Source: Sphingomonas mali NBRC 15500 (lineage in GTDB: Bacteria > Pseudomonadota > Alphaproteobacteria > Sphingomonadales > Sphingomonadaceae). Taken from it: a stretch of DNA of 48,767 nucleotides. The stretch covers positions 1 to 48,767 of the forward strand of contig NZ_BCYX01000029.1 in assembly GCF_001598415.1 (NCBI RefSeq). The letters run 5' to 3'. The translations under genes were made by a program, and so were the position numbers. Each line of letters opens with the position of its first letter. Position 1 is the stretch's first letter. The notes beneath the pieces are model-generated. The model was not told the DNA's origin. It saw nothing but the letters and a program-made list of their open reading frames with translations, and made no database searches. Shown here piece after piece: positions 30,642 through 37,775 of the stretch.

Positions 30642-31739
30642 TCAGCTGTGGAGGAAGTGCATCACGTCGCCATCATGGACGACGTACGCCTTGCCCTCTG
30701 CGCGTAGCTTGCCGGCTTCGCGCGCGCGGCTCTCGCCGCCCAGGGCGACGTAGTCGTCGTAGGCGATCGTCTCGGCGCGGATGAAGCCTTTTTCGAAGTC
30801 GGTGTGGATCTCGCCGGCGGCTTCGGGCGCGGTGGCGCCAGCATGGACGGTCCAGGCGCGCGCTTCCTTCGGGCCGACGGTGAAGAAGGTGAGGAGATGG
30901 AGCAGCTTGTACCCGGCGCGGATGACGCGGGCGAGACCGGTTTCCTCAAGCCCCAGTTCGGCCAGGAACTCGCCGCGATCCTCGGCCGGCATGGTCGCGA
31001 TCTCCGCCTCGATCGCGGCGGAGACGATCACTGCCTCGGCGCCTTCGGCCTTGGCCTTTTCGAACACGCGCGCCGAATGCGCATTGCCATGGGCGGCGTT
31101 GGCTTCCTCGACGTTGCAGACGTAGAGGACCGGCTTGGCGGTCAGCAATTGCGCCTGCGAGAACACGCGCGCTTCCTCGGCATCCCTGGGCTGGGTCAGC
31201 CGCGCCGGCTTGCCGTCGCGCAGCAGGTCGAGCGCCTGGCCCAGCACACTGGCTGCGATCTTCGCTTCCTTGTCGCCCTGCGCGGCCTTCTTGGCGAAAT
31301 TGGGCACGCGCTTTTCGAGACTCTCCAGGTCGGAGAGCATCAATTCGGTTTCGACCGTCTCGGCATCGGCGATCGGGTCGATCTTGCCTTCGACATGGGT
31401 GACGTCGCCATCCTCGAAACAGCGTAGCACGTGGACGACCGCATCGACTTCACGGATGTTGCCGAGGAACTGATTGCCCAGGCCTTCGCCCTTCGATGCG
31501 CCGCGGACCAGGCCGGCGATGTCGACGAAGGCGAGCTGGGTTTCGATGATCTTGGCCGAGCCGGCGATCGCCGCGAGCTTATCCAGCCGCGGATCGGGCA
31601 CGGCCACATTGCCCACATTCGGTTCGATCGTGCAGAACGGATAATTCGCCGCCTGCGCCGCTGCCGTCTCCGTCAGCGCGTTGAACAAGGTCGACTTGCC
31701 GACATTGGGAAGGCCGACAATGCCGCAACGGAAACCCAT
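30642..31739 (-). CDS. ychF: Redox-regulated ATPase/GTPase YchF (OLA1 family)
   Basis: 365-residue OBG-family P-loop protein that binds ATP in preference to GTP and associates with ribosomes. It begins MGFRCGIVGLPNVGKSTLFNALT (P-loop 9-17), followed by TIEPNVG, DIAGLVRGASKGEGLGNQFL, the NVEE switch in place of NKxD, and the C-terminal TGS domain (TFFTVGPKEARAWTV, FEKGFIRAET). The length is exactly that of the family. Start 31739 is fixed by the family N-terminus. Downstream is the convergent MerR-family gene beyond the 27-bp repeat. Confidence 0.96.
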   Translation of the reverse strand: MGFRCGIVGLPNVGKSTLFNALTETAAAQAANYPFCTIEPNVGNVAVPDPRLDKLAAIAGSAKIIETQLAFVDIAGLVRGASKGEGLGNQFLGNIREVDAVVHVLRCFEDGDVTHVEGKIDPIADAETVETELMLSDLESLEKRVPNFAKKAAQGDKEAKIAASVLGQALDLLRDGKPARLTQPRDAEEARVFSQAQLLTAKPVLYVCNVEEANAAHGNAHSARVFEKAKAEGAEAVIVSAAIEAEIATMPAEDRGEFLAELGLEETGLARVIRAGYKLLHLLTFFTVGPKEARAWTVHAGATAPEAAGEIHTDFEKGFIRAETIAYDDYVALGGESRAREAGKLRAEGKAYVVHDGDVMHFLHS

Positions 31740-31816
31740 GTAGTTCGTCCTCAAGCTTTCGGGGGAAGGCCCGGCGCCTACTCGCCCGGCCACGCGCTGG
31801 CAAGGATTGGGCGATG

Positions 31817-31868
31817 TTGAACACGAGCAACGGCCCGAGCAATTGCTCGGGCCGCCACCGGTGTTCAA
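31817..31868 (-). terminator. Nested palindrome ending the 31881-33572 gene
   Basis: GGCCCGAGCAATTGCTCGGGCC (31832-31853) is a perfect 22-nt palindrome. It is flanked by TTGAACAC (31817-31824) and GTGTTCAA (31861-31868), which also pair. It lies 13 nt past the stop codon of the large lipoprotein on the reverse strand. No T-run; terminator function is inferred from the strong stem. Confidence 0.5.
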
Positions 31869-31880
31869 GTCAAGAGACGT

Positions 31881-33572
31881 CTAGTGCTTGTGATCGCCGC
31901 CGCCGCGGCCATTGCCGCCACCGCCCCTTGGCGCGGCTGGCGCGGCGGCGCGTGGCGGCGGTGCCGGGCGAGCCATTTGCGGTGCTGGTCGGGCCATTTG
32001 CGGGGCGCGAGGCTGGAATGCGGGCCGGCTCATTTGCGGTGCCGGGCGCATCCCGCCATTGCCGCCCCCGCCAAACCGGGGCGCCTGCGGCCGAGGCGCG
32101 GCGATTTGCGGTTGCGGGCGCGGGGCCTGGAAGCGCGGGCGCTCGTTGCCGCCGTTGAAGCGCGGCTGGAAGCGCGGTGCTGCCGCGCGCGGTTCTGGAC
32201 GCGGCGCGGCCATTTGCGGGCGCCCGCCACCGCGGCCGAACTGGGGCTGCGGTCTAGGCGTTGCGACACGCGGTTGCGGCTGGGGTTGCGCCCCGAAGCG
32301 CGGGCCATTGCCCCGCATCCCATGATCGCCGCGCATAGTCGCTAGTTGGGCGCGGTCGGGATTGCCGTGGGGACCCACAAGGCGCGGCGGATTGGGCTGT
32401 CCCTGCGGCCTTGGCGCGAAGCGGCCGGCGGGGGCGTTGCCCTGCGGCTCGCGAATTGCGCGCATCGGCCCCATGCCTGGACGCTGTTGCTCTCGGGCAG
32501 CGATGATCGCCTGACGGCGTGGGTCGTTGGCTTGCGGCGCGACGACATTTGCGGGCTGGTTGCCCGGCTCGACCCGCTGGCGATTGCCGAACAGGCCCTG
32601 CGGCATGTTGGGCATGCCACGATTGGGTTGGGCATTGGCGGCCAAGCGCTCGCGATCGTCTTTGGCCGGTAGAAAGCGCTTCTGGTCGCGCGCCCAGCTT
32701 GCCGACGTCCAGGTCGCGGGGATGGCGCGCGGCGGCGGTGGGCTGCGGAACGAATCGTTGCGCCAGGCCGCGAAACGGCGGGCGTCGGCCTGGCGGCGGA
32801 CGCTCTCCTCGCGCCAGTAATTGGCCTGAGTCGGGCTCACGCGGCTGCTATAGTCGCGCCATTGCGGCTGGCGATCACGAACCGCATACCAACGCGCCTG
32901 CATTGCGGAAATCGCAGCGCTACGTGCCGCCCAATTGGCCGCGCTGACCGCGCGCCGGTCATCACGCCGCGACGCCATATAGAGGTCGCGTCCGCGCGCC
33001 AGATATCGGCCGGCATAATCGAGCCGCGCGCCGTAATCCGAATAAGGCACGACCGCGCCATAGCTGTCATAGACCACCGCCAATTGGCCGTTGTCATAGC
33101 CATAGCCATAATAGGGATCGCGGACGAAATAGGGTTCGTCGGCGCCCGGGCGGTAATAATAATAGCGATAGCCGTCATCGACCGGCTCGAGGAAGACGAC
33201 CGATTGGTCATAGCCTTCCCACGCCCAGGGATCGGTGCCGTCATAATCGAAATAATAATCGGGTGGGGCGTCGCTCAGCACGCGCTGATAATCGTAAGCA
33301 GCGTCGGCATAGCCGTAATAATCGCGCGGATTGGCGACGCGAACGGTACGCACCGGCTTTGCTTCGGGCAGTGCCGCGACTTCGGGCGCGGTCGGCCAGG
33401 CGGTCGATGGACTGGCGTCGAGCGGCAAGGTCGCGGGAAGCGCCGGCGGGGCCGCCGCCATCATCTGCTGATCACTGCCTTTGCCGCAGGCCGACAGAGC
33501 GGTGGCGAGCGCGATGGTCGCGGCAGTCGCAAGCCGGCGGCGGCTGAAAATGATCTTGTTCACGGCATCCAT
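31881..33572 (-). CDS. Large Tyr- and Pro/Arg-rich low-complexity lipoprotein
   Basis: 563-residue lipoprotein: signal MDAVNKIIFSRRRLATAATIALATALSAC-GKG with lipobox LSAC, split across it. Residues about 75-175 are Tyr/Asp/Gly-rich (DYYGYADAAYDYQRVLSDA, DDGYRYYYYRPGADEPYF). Residues 205-330 are Arg-rich helical (SRRDDRRAVSAANWAARSA). The last 200 residues are Pro/Gln/Arg repeats such as QPQPQPRVATPRPQPQ and RPAPQMARPAPQMARPAP. The start at 33572 is taken as the beginning of the signal peptide. No named domain; sphingomonad DUF proteins of this sort are known but unassigned. Confidence 0.75.
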   Translation of the reverse strand: MDAVNKIIFSRRRLATAATIALATALSACGKGSDQQMMAAAPPALPATLPLDASPSTAWPTAPEVAALPEAKPVRTVRVANPRDYYGYADAAYDYQRVLSDAPPDYYFDYDGTDPWAWEGYDQSVVFLEPVDDGYRYYYYRPGADEPYFVRDPYYGYGYDNGQLAVVYDSYGAVVPYSDYGARLDYAGRYLARGRDLYMASRRDDRRAVSAANWAARSAAISAMQARWYAVRDRQPQWRDYSSRVSPTQANYWREESVRRQADARRFAAWRNDSFRSPPPPRAIPATWTSASWARDQKRFLPAKDDRERLAANAQPNRGMPNMPQGLFGNRQRVEPGNQPANVVAPQANDPRRQAIIAAREQQRPGMGPMRAIREPQGNAPAGRFAPRPQGQPNPPRLVGPHGNPDRAQLATMRGDHGMRGNGPRFGAQPQPQPRVATPRPQPQFGRGGGRPQMAAPRPEPRAAAPRFQPRFNGGNERPRFQAPRPQPQIAAPRPQAPRFGGGGNGGMRPAPQMSRPAFQPRAPQMARPAPQMARPAPPPRAAAPAAPRGGGGNGRGGGDHKH

Positions 33573-33833
33573 ACTCCACTCGATGCCCACCCGAACTGAC
33601 GATCATATCGCCGCGTTCCTTAATCGGCGCTGGCCCGGCGGTTCATCGGGGAGTCTGGTGGAACGTCGGCCAAAACGAGGCGCTTCGCGCACGCACCTCG
33701 GGCTGCGCTAACTGCTTTTTCCGATCTGCAAATGGGAGCGATATTGATAAGTTGCGTCCGGACCAAGGGCATGACACTCTCCATGAATGAAGCGCCGGCC
33801 GGGGGGAAAACGGGCGGCGCTTCGAGGGGAAAA

Positions 33834-34430
33834 ATGATGGTCATCAGGGCGATCTGTGCCGGTTTCGTGATCGGCGCGCTGGCGTGCACCTTTCAGCCGG
33901 CGCACGCCCGTAACACCCAATCGGAGGCGCAAAAACCCGCATCGAAAATCGTCGCGCGGGTGAGGCTGGGGCTGCTGCCCACCAGATCGCCCCGCCTGGG
34001 GCCACAGATCGTCTATCGCGGCGGCTATACGCCGTTGGACGAGATGGTCCGTCCGCGCTTCATCGGCGGCATGATCGATCTCTACCCGACCGAGCGATCT
34101 GGAATCCGCCTGTCGGTCGGCACGCGCTATTTCGCGCGACCAAATTTCTGGATCGCGGCCGAACAGGCGACCGGCGGCGTCCTCTACGACCCGCATATGA
34201 CGCGTGGCGGACGCAGCTTGTCGCGCGGGTTCCGCCGCTCCACGCCCGCCATGATTTTGGGCTATGATCGCGAGGTGTCGAAGGGGCTCGTCCTGGGCCT
34301 CGAAGGCGGCGCGCTCAGCGATCGGGCGATCATGCCGACGCGGCCGGGCCGCTGGAGCGCCACTGGCGTGCGCGACGGCGGTTTCGGTCTCAACCCCGTC
34401 GCGACGGCCTCCGCGCGGTTCGCTTTCTGA
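33834..34430 (+). CDS. Exported protein, outer-membrane barrel-like
   Basis: 198-residue protein with a signal peptide (MMVIRAICAGFVIGALACTFQPAHA). The mature part is beta-strand rich, with alternating pattern (KIVARVRLGLLPTRSPRLG, QIVYRGGYTPLDEM, GIRLSVGTRYFARPNFW, GLVLGLEGGALSD) and ends in phenylalanine (SARFAF), typical of outer-membrane proteins. GAGGGG lies 5 nt before ATG 33834. Upstream in-frame ATGs (33732, 33771, 33783) would place non-signal sequence before the signal peptide and are rejected. Its stop codon directly abuts the convergent gene's stop codon. Confidence 0.7.
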   Translation: MMVIRAICAGFVIGALACTFQPAHARNTQSEAQKPASKIVARVRLGLLPTRSPRLGPQIVYRGGYTPLDEMVRPRFIGGMIDLYPTERSGIRLSVGTRYFARPNFWIAAEQATGGVLYDPHMTRGGRSLSRGFRRSTPAMILGYDREVSKGLVLGLEGGALSDRAIMPTRPGRWSATGVRDGGFGLNPVATASARFAF

Positions 34431-34829
34431 TCAGCCCTTCGGGGCGGACGCCAGGCCGATGCCGCCGACCGGCTCGGTCTCCGCGCTGGAATCGAACCCC
34501 GCGATCAACGGCCGCGCCTTGGCGATCGCCGCCTGGACCTGGGGAAGTTTCAGCGAGGCGTCGTGATGGTCCTTGCTGTCCCACGCTTCAGTGATCCAGA
34601 TCGCGTCGGCGTCCTTCGCATCCTTGGCAACGATATAGCTCAGGCACCCGGGCATGCTGCCCGAGCTGTCGAGCAATAGCGCGAGCAGGTCGTCGCGCTT
34701 GCCCGGCACTGCCTTCATCCGTCCCAGCATGCCGTACATGGTCGCTCCTTTTTTCGCGCTCAGTGCGGCAGTCGGCAACATCGTCGCCGCAGCCGTCGCG
34801 CCCAGCATCGTGCGTCGATCGATCGTCAT
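34431..34829 (-). CDS. Exported antibiotic-biosynthesis-monooxygenase-like (ABM) protein
   Basis: 132 residues. The N-terminus MTIDRRTMLGATAAATMLPTAALSA has a twin-arginine-like RR signal. The mature domain of about 95 residues is a dimeric alpha/beta-barrel of the ABM family: MYGMLGRMKAVPGKRDDLLALLLDS, GCLSYIVAKD and WITEAWDSKDHHDASLKLP, which are the characteristic strands and His cluster. Such domains include monooxygenases without cofactor and heme-degrading enzymes; function here unknown. The Tat-type signal is unusual for an ABM domain. Convergent with the barrel gene at zero distance. Confidence 0.8.
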   Translation of the reverse strand: MTIDRRTMLGATAAATMLPTAALSAKKGATMYGMLGRMKAVPGKRDDLLALLLDSSGSMPGCLSYIVAKDAKDADAIWITEAWDSKDHHDASLKLPQVQAAIAKARPLIAGFDSSAETEPVGGIGLASAPKG

Positions 34830-34847
34830 GCAGGCAGTCTAGACTCT

Positions 34848-34950
34848 GTTTCAGCAAAGCTGAAACGGTTGCGGTACCGGCCCACTCCCCCACCCGGCCG
34901 CCCAACAGCGTATTCTATGGGCGGCCGGGTGGGGGAGTGGGCCGGTACCG
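34848..34950. repeat. Composite repeat with 33-bp perfect inverted repeat
   Basis: GTTTCAGC-AAA-GCTGAAAC (34848-34866) precedes a hairpin whose 33-nt arms (34872-34904 and 34918-34950) are perfectly complementary around a 13-nt loop. The arms contain CGGTACCGGCCCACTCCCCC and its complement. The left part resembles the reverse complement of 35607-35666. It fills the whole gap between the ABM gene start and the oxygenase gene end. Nothing else is seen there. Confidence 0.85.
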
Positions 34951-34984
34951 TCTCAGCGTAGCTGCAAAAGACTCTATCGCGCGA

Positions 34985-35563
34985 TCAGCGATAGTTGAAG
35001 CTGATGCTGATCCGGTCCTGCTTGGCGGCGTTGGGCATGACTTCGTGGCGGAGCCAGCTTTCCCACAGAAAGACGCTGCCTTCGCTCGGTTCGGCATAGA
35101 CGAACGTACCGGGTCGCGACGGCGCCGCCATCATCAGCGGCAAGCGCGGATCCTCGAGCTTGAGCGCGCCCGATCCCGGCGGCACCGCGACATAGATGGT
35201 GCCCGACACGATCGAATGCGGGTGGATGTGCCCGGAATGCGTGCCGCCGGGCTTGAGGACGTTGACCCACAGGCTGTCGAGCCTGAGCTTCTTGCCGAGC
35301 TCGAATCCGCACTCCTTGGCGAAGGCCGCGACGTGGCGGTCGAGCAGCTTGACCAGATCGGCGAAACGCGGGTCGCGCAGCGGCAAATCGTTGAGCGAGG
35401 CGTAGGACGTATAGCCGCGATAGCCATGCTCCTTCGACCAATTGCGCCCGGCGCGATCCTGCTCGGCGAGGTCGCGGCAGGCGTCGGTGAGCTCTACGAT
35501 CAGCGCGTCGTTGCCGAGCGGAGCGTCATAGAAGCGGGTGGCGAAGAGATCGCGGCTGGTCAC
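34985..35563 (-). CDS. 2OG-Fe(II) oxygenase family protein (TIGR02466-like)
   Basis: 192-residue protein matching the TIGR02466 family of putative 2-oxoglutarate/Fe(II) oxygenases. WVNVLKPGGTHSGHIHPHS carries the iron-binding His residues, followed by SGTIYVAVPPGSGALKLEDP, FVYAEPSEGSVFLWESWLRHEV (distal His) and the 2OG-binding Arg in DRISISFNYR. The GTG at 35563 is proposed; no ATG is available upstream, and the TTG at 35599 would add 12 Arg-rich residues. No ribosome binding site is apparent. Substrate unknown. Confidence 0.82.
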   Translation of the reverse strand: MTSRDLFATRFYDAPLGNDALIVELTDACRDLAEQDRAGRNWSKEHGYRGYTSYASLNDLPLRDPRFADLVKLLDRHVAAFAKECGFELGKKLRLDSLWVNVLKPGGTHSGHIHPHSIVSGTIYVAVPPGSGALKLEDPRLPLMMAAPSRPGTFVYAEPSEGSVFLWESWLRHEVMPNAAKQDRISISFNYR

Positions 35564-35606
35564 GCGGCCGGGCGAAGCACGCAGCGCGCGGCGATGCAAG
35601 CGTCCA

Positions 35607-35672
35607 GAGTCGTTTTCAGCTTCGCTGAGCGGGCCGGTGCCGCAACCGTTTCAGCTTTGCTGAAACAGACAC
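35607..35672. repeat. Composite hairpin repeat, second copy
   Basis: TTTCAGC-TTC-GCTGAGC (35614-35630) and GTTTCAGC-TTT-GCTGAAAC (35648-35666) flank GGGCCGGTGCCGCAACC. The reverse complement of the second half matches 34848-34880 closely (GCTGAAACGGTTGCGG-CACCGGCCC). The two copies flank the oxygenase gene in inverted orientation. Confidence 0.65.
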
Positions 35673-35673
35673 T

Positions 35674-35793
35674 CTATCGGTCGGCCACCGCCGCCGTCGC
35701 GGCTACGGGCGGGACGCCAGCCGATGTAGTAATCAGCATACCGCCGATCAGCAGGCCGCTCACCAGCGCACTCAGCACAAACGCAGGCTTCAC
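35674..35793 (-). CDS. Candidate 39-residue membrane or secreted peptide
   Basis: Small reading frame on the reverse strand with a GGGAGAG site 8 nt before a GTG start at 35793. It encodes VKPAFVLSALVSGLLIGGML followed by ITTSAGVPPVATAAVADR, one hydrophobic segment (4-22) and an Ala/Val-rich tail that fits a short signal peptide or membrane anchor. The stop codon TAG is at 35674-35676, at the edge of the upstream-facing repeat. There is no homologue known to me; the frame could also be chance. Confidence 0.4.
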   Translation of the reverse strand: MKPAFVLSALVSGLLIGGMLITTSAGVPPVAATAAVADR

Positions 35794-35978
35794 GACTCAC
35801 TCTCCCTGGAACTCGAGCGGCGCGATAGGCGAGCAGGCCTGCCTTAATATTGGATGGATTCGACCTCGAACCGGCAGTGGCTGCTTTCTAGAGTGGAATG
35901 CGACCAAGCCGAACGTCACCTCGGCCTGGTGCCGGGGTCCAACTCTCCGTCACGGAAGCTAGCCGTGTGGCACCTTGG

Positions 35979-35999
35979 ATGCCGGAACAAGTCCGGCAT
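35979..35999. repeat. REP-like palindrome ATGCCGGA-ACAAG-TCCGGCAT
   Basis: 8-bp stem with 5-nt loop, the common alphaproteobacterial intergenic type and similar to 13212-13231. Between 35794 and 35978 I see only GC-rich sequence with a CACGGAAGCTAGCCGTGTGG partial palindrome; no gene. Confidence 0.55.
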
Positions 36000-36026
36000 G
36001 ACGGCTAAAGCTGATCGAAAACGATT

Positions 36027-36596
36027 CTAGTCCTGCAACCGCAGCGCGATATCGTTCATGAACCGCGCGTCGTCGCCCTTGGCCAGCCAATCGGCCTCCG
36101 CGGCCAACGCGCCGAGCAGATCGCTCAACGGCTCGATCTCGCTTTTGGAATAGTTTCCAAGGACATGGCCGGTCACCCGATCCTTATGCCCGGGATGGCC
36201 GATGCCGATCCTGACCCGGCGGAAGGCGTCGCCGATATGCTGAATGGTCGATCGGATGCCATTATGCCCAGCAGCACCTCCACCGCGCTTCACCCGTACC
36301 TTGAACGGATCGAGGTCGAGTTCGTCATAGAACACGGTCACGTCTTCTGGCTCGAGTTTGTAGAAGCGCATCGCCTCACCGACCGAACGGCCGCTGTCGT
36401 TCATGAAGGTCGCGGGCTTGAGCAACAGGATCTTATCCGACCCGATCCGGCCTTCCTGCGTCCAGCCCTGGAACTGCTTCTTGACCGGGCCAAAGCCTTG
36501 CACCTCGGCGATCGCGTCGACCGCCATGAAGCCGACATTGTGCCGGTGCATCGCATATTGCGCGCCGGGATTTCCGAGGCCGACCCAGAGTTGCAT
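36027..36596 (-). CDS. pth: Peptidyl-tRNA hydrolase (Pth)
   Basis: 189-residue enzyme releasing tRNA from prematurely dropped peptidyl-tRNAs. It begins MQLWVGLGNPGAQYAMHRHNVGF with the catalytic His19 and Asn9. FMNDSGRSV, FYDELDLDPFKVRVK-RGGGAAGHNG (split across it) and RVRIGIGHPG follow. Length is normal. The start at 36596 is 79 nt after the rplY stop codon; the gap contains a hairpin that probably reduces read-through. Confidence 0.95.
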   Translation of the reverse strand: MQLWVGLGNPGAQYAMHRHNVGFMAVDAIAEVQGFGPVKKQFQGWTQEGRIGSDKILLLKPATFMNDSGRSVGEAMRFYKLEPEDVTVFYDELDLDPFKVRVKRGGGAAGHNGIRSTIQHIGDAFRRVRIGIGHPGHKDRVTGHVLGNYSKSEIEPLSDLLGALAAEADWLAKGDDARFMNDIALRLQD

Positions 36597-36613
36597 GAAA
36601 TATCCCTAGACAT

Positions 36614-36653
36614 GAAAGGGGCGCCCGATCCAGCGGATCCGGCGCCCCCTTTC
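36614..36653 (-). terminator. Hairpin between rplY and pth
   Basis: GAAAGGGG (36614-36621) pairs with CCCCTTTC (36646-36653). The stem continues with GCC/GGC-type pairs and a GATCC/GGATC helix near the loop, interrupted by one bulge and one mismatch. On the reverse strand (rplY transcript) it ends with CTTTC before pth. Likely a partial terminator. Confidence 0.55.
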
Positions 36654-36675
36654 AATTCGGCAAAGAAGCAGACGC

Positions 36676-37371
36676 TTACTCGGCGTCGCCCTCGGCAGCC
36701 GGGGTTTCCTCGGCTTCGGCTTCGGCTTCGGCGGCATGCTCGGCAGAGGCTTCCTCGGCCTGCGCGGCTTCTTCAGCCGCCTGCTCGACCGCTTCCGACT
36801 TCATCGCCGACGGCGCAACGATCGTGGCGATGGTGAAGTCGCGATCGTCGATCGCCGAGGTCGCGCCCTTGGGCAGCTTGACGTTCGAGATGTGGATCGC
36901 GTCGCCCACGTCGAGACCCGCGAGCGAAATCTGGATCTCGCTGGGGATGTCGGCGGAATCGACCACCAGTTCGAGCTCGTGACGGACGACGTTGAGCACG
37001 CCACCCTTCTTGATGCCCTTGGACTCTTCCTCGTCGGTGAACACGACCGGCACGTTGACGTGAACCGTGGTGTGCGCACCGATGCGCAGGAAGTCGACAT
37101 GGATCGGACGATCGGTGACGACGTCGAACGCGACGTCCTTGGGCAAGGTCCGCGTGGGCTTGCCGTCAACGTCGATCATCACGACGGAATTCATGAAATG
37201 CCCGGTCATCAGCTGGCGGACCAGCTCCTTCTCTTCCACGTGGATCGAGACGGGGTCCTGCTTGTTGCCGTAGATAACGGCGGGCACGCGGCCATTGCGG
37301 CGCAGATCACGTGAGGCTCCCTTGCCTCCACGGTCGCGCGTCTCGGCGGCGAGCGTCATTTGGTCGCTCAT
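36676..37371 (-). CDS. rplY: 50S ribosomal protein L25 (CTC form, bL25)
   Basis: 231-residue long-form bL25 with the general stress protein CTC C-terminal domain. The N-terminal 5S-rRNA-binding domain begins MSDQMTLAAETRDRGGKGAS, then RRNGRVPAVIYGNKQDP. The CTC beta domain follows (VHVNVPVVFTDEEES, GGVLNVVRHELELVV). The tail is Ala/Glu-rich and acidic (EEAAQAEEASAEHAAEAEAE). The ATG at 37371 has GGAG 7 nt upstream. The gene precedes pth as in most bacteria. The 199-nt gap to the divergent 52-residue gene has no obvious feature other than promoters expected there. Confidence 0.95.
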   Translation of the reverse strand: MSDQMTLAAETRDRGGKGASRDLRRNGRVPAVIYGNKQDPVSIHVEEKELVRQLMTGHFMNSVVMIDVDGKPTRTLPKDVAFDVVTDRPIHVDFLRIGAHTTVHVNVPVVFTDEEESKGIKKGGVLNVVRHELELVVDSADIPSEIQISLAGLDVGDAIHISNVKLPKGATSAIDDRDFTIATIVAPSAMKSEAVEQAAEEAAQAEEASAEHAAEAEAEAEETPAAEGDAE

Positions 37372-37570
37372 GGTAATCTCCGATATGCGGTTTGCTTGGA
37401 TTTCCGCGCACGCCTCCAGGGATGACCATGCACGGAAGCGCGCGCCTGTAGCCGGAAGGGGAGGGGAAGGCAAGGGCAGGTTCTTGCGCGGGTTCGTTTG
37501 AGTTTGTCCGCCCGAACCCCTATCGCCGCCCTCAGGACCGCCCGATGGCGGTCGAAACATGGAGGAATAG

Positions 37571-37729
37571 ATGGCCGGCCCGCAGGATAAAGCATGGAGC
37601 GAAGGCTATGCCGCCGGCAAGCGGGGCAGGCCGGAGACCGTTTCACCCTACAAGAAGGGCGCGTTCATGCTTGCCTGGCAGCAGGGCTGGCAGAACGGCG
37701 TCAAGGCGCGGGACGACAAGGAGGCCTGA
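37571..37729 (+). CDS. Ribosome modulation factor-like small protein
   Basis: 52-residue protein, MAGPQDKAWSEGYAAGKRG followed by RPETVSPYKKGAFMLAWQQG and WQNGVKARDDKEA. GGAGGAATAG directly precedes the ATG. The pattern G-Y-x-A-G-x-x-G-R-x(5)-P-Y-x(n)-W-x-x-G-W matches ribosome modulation factor (RMF), where E. coli has GYQAGIAGR, CPY and W-GGW. RMF dimerises ribosomes in stationary phase. Identity is by motif only. It lies divergent from rplY, a ribosomal protein gene. Confidence 0.75.
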   Translation: MAGPQDKAWSEGYAAGKRGRPETVSPYKKGAFMLAWQQGWQNGVKARDDKEA

Positions 37730-37775
37730 AAAACGGCCGATAATTAACGGCTGTGCGTCGGCCTGAACGCGCCGC

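Noticed and set aside
33732..33833. Earlier start codons for the barrel-like protein
   Set aside because: They would put about 34 hydrophilic residues before a perfect signal peptide that has its own GAGGGG site.
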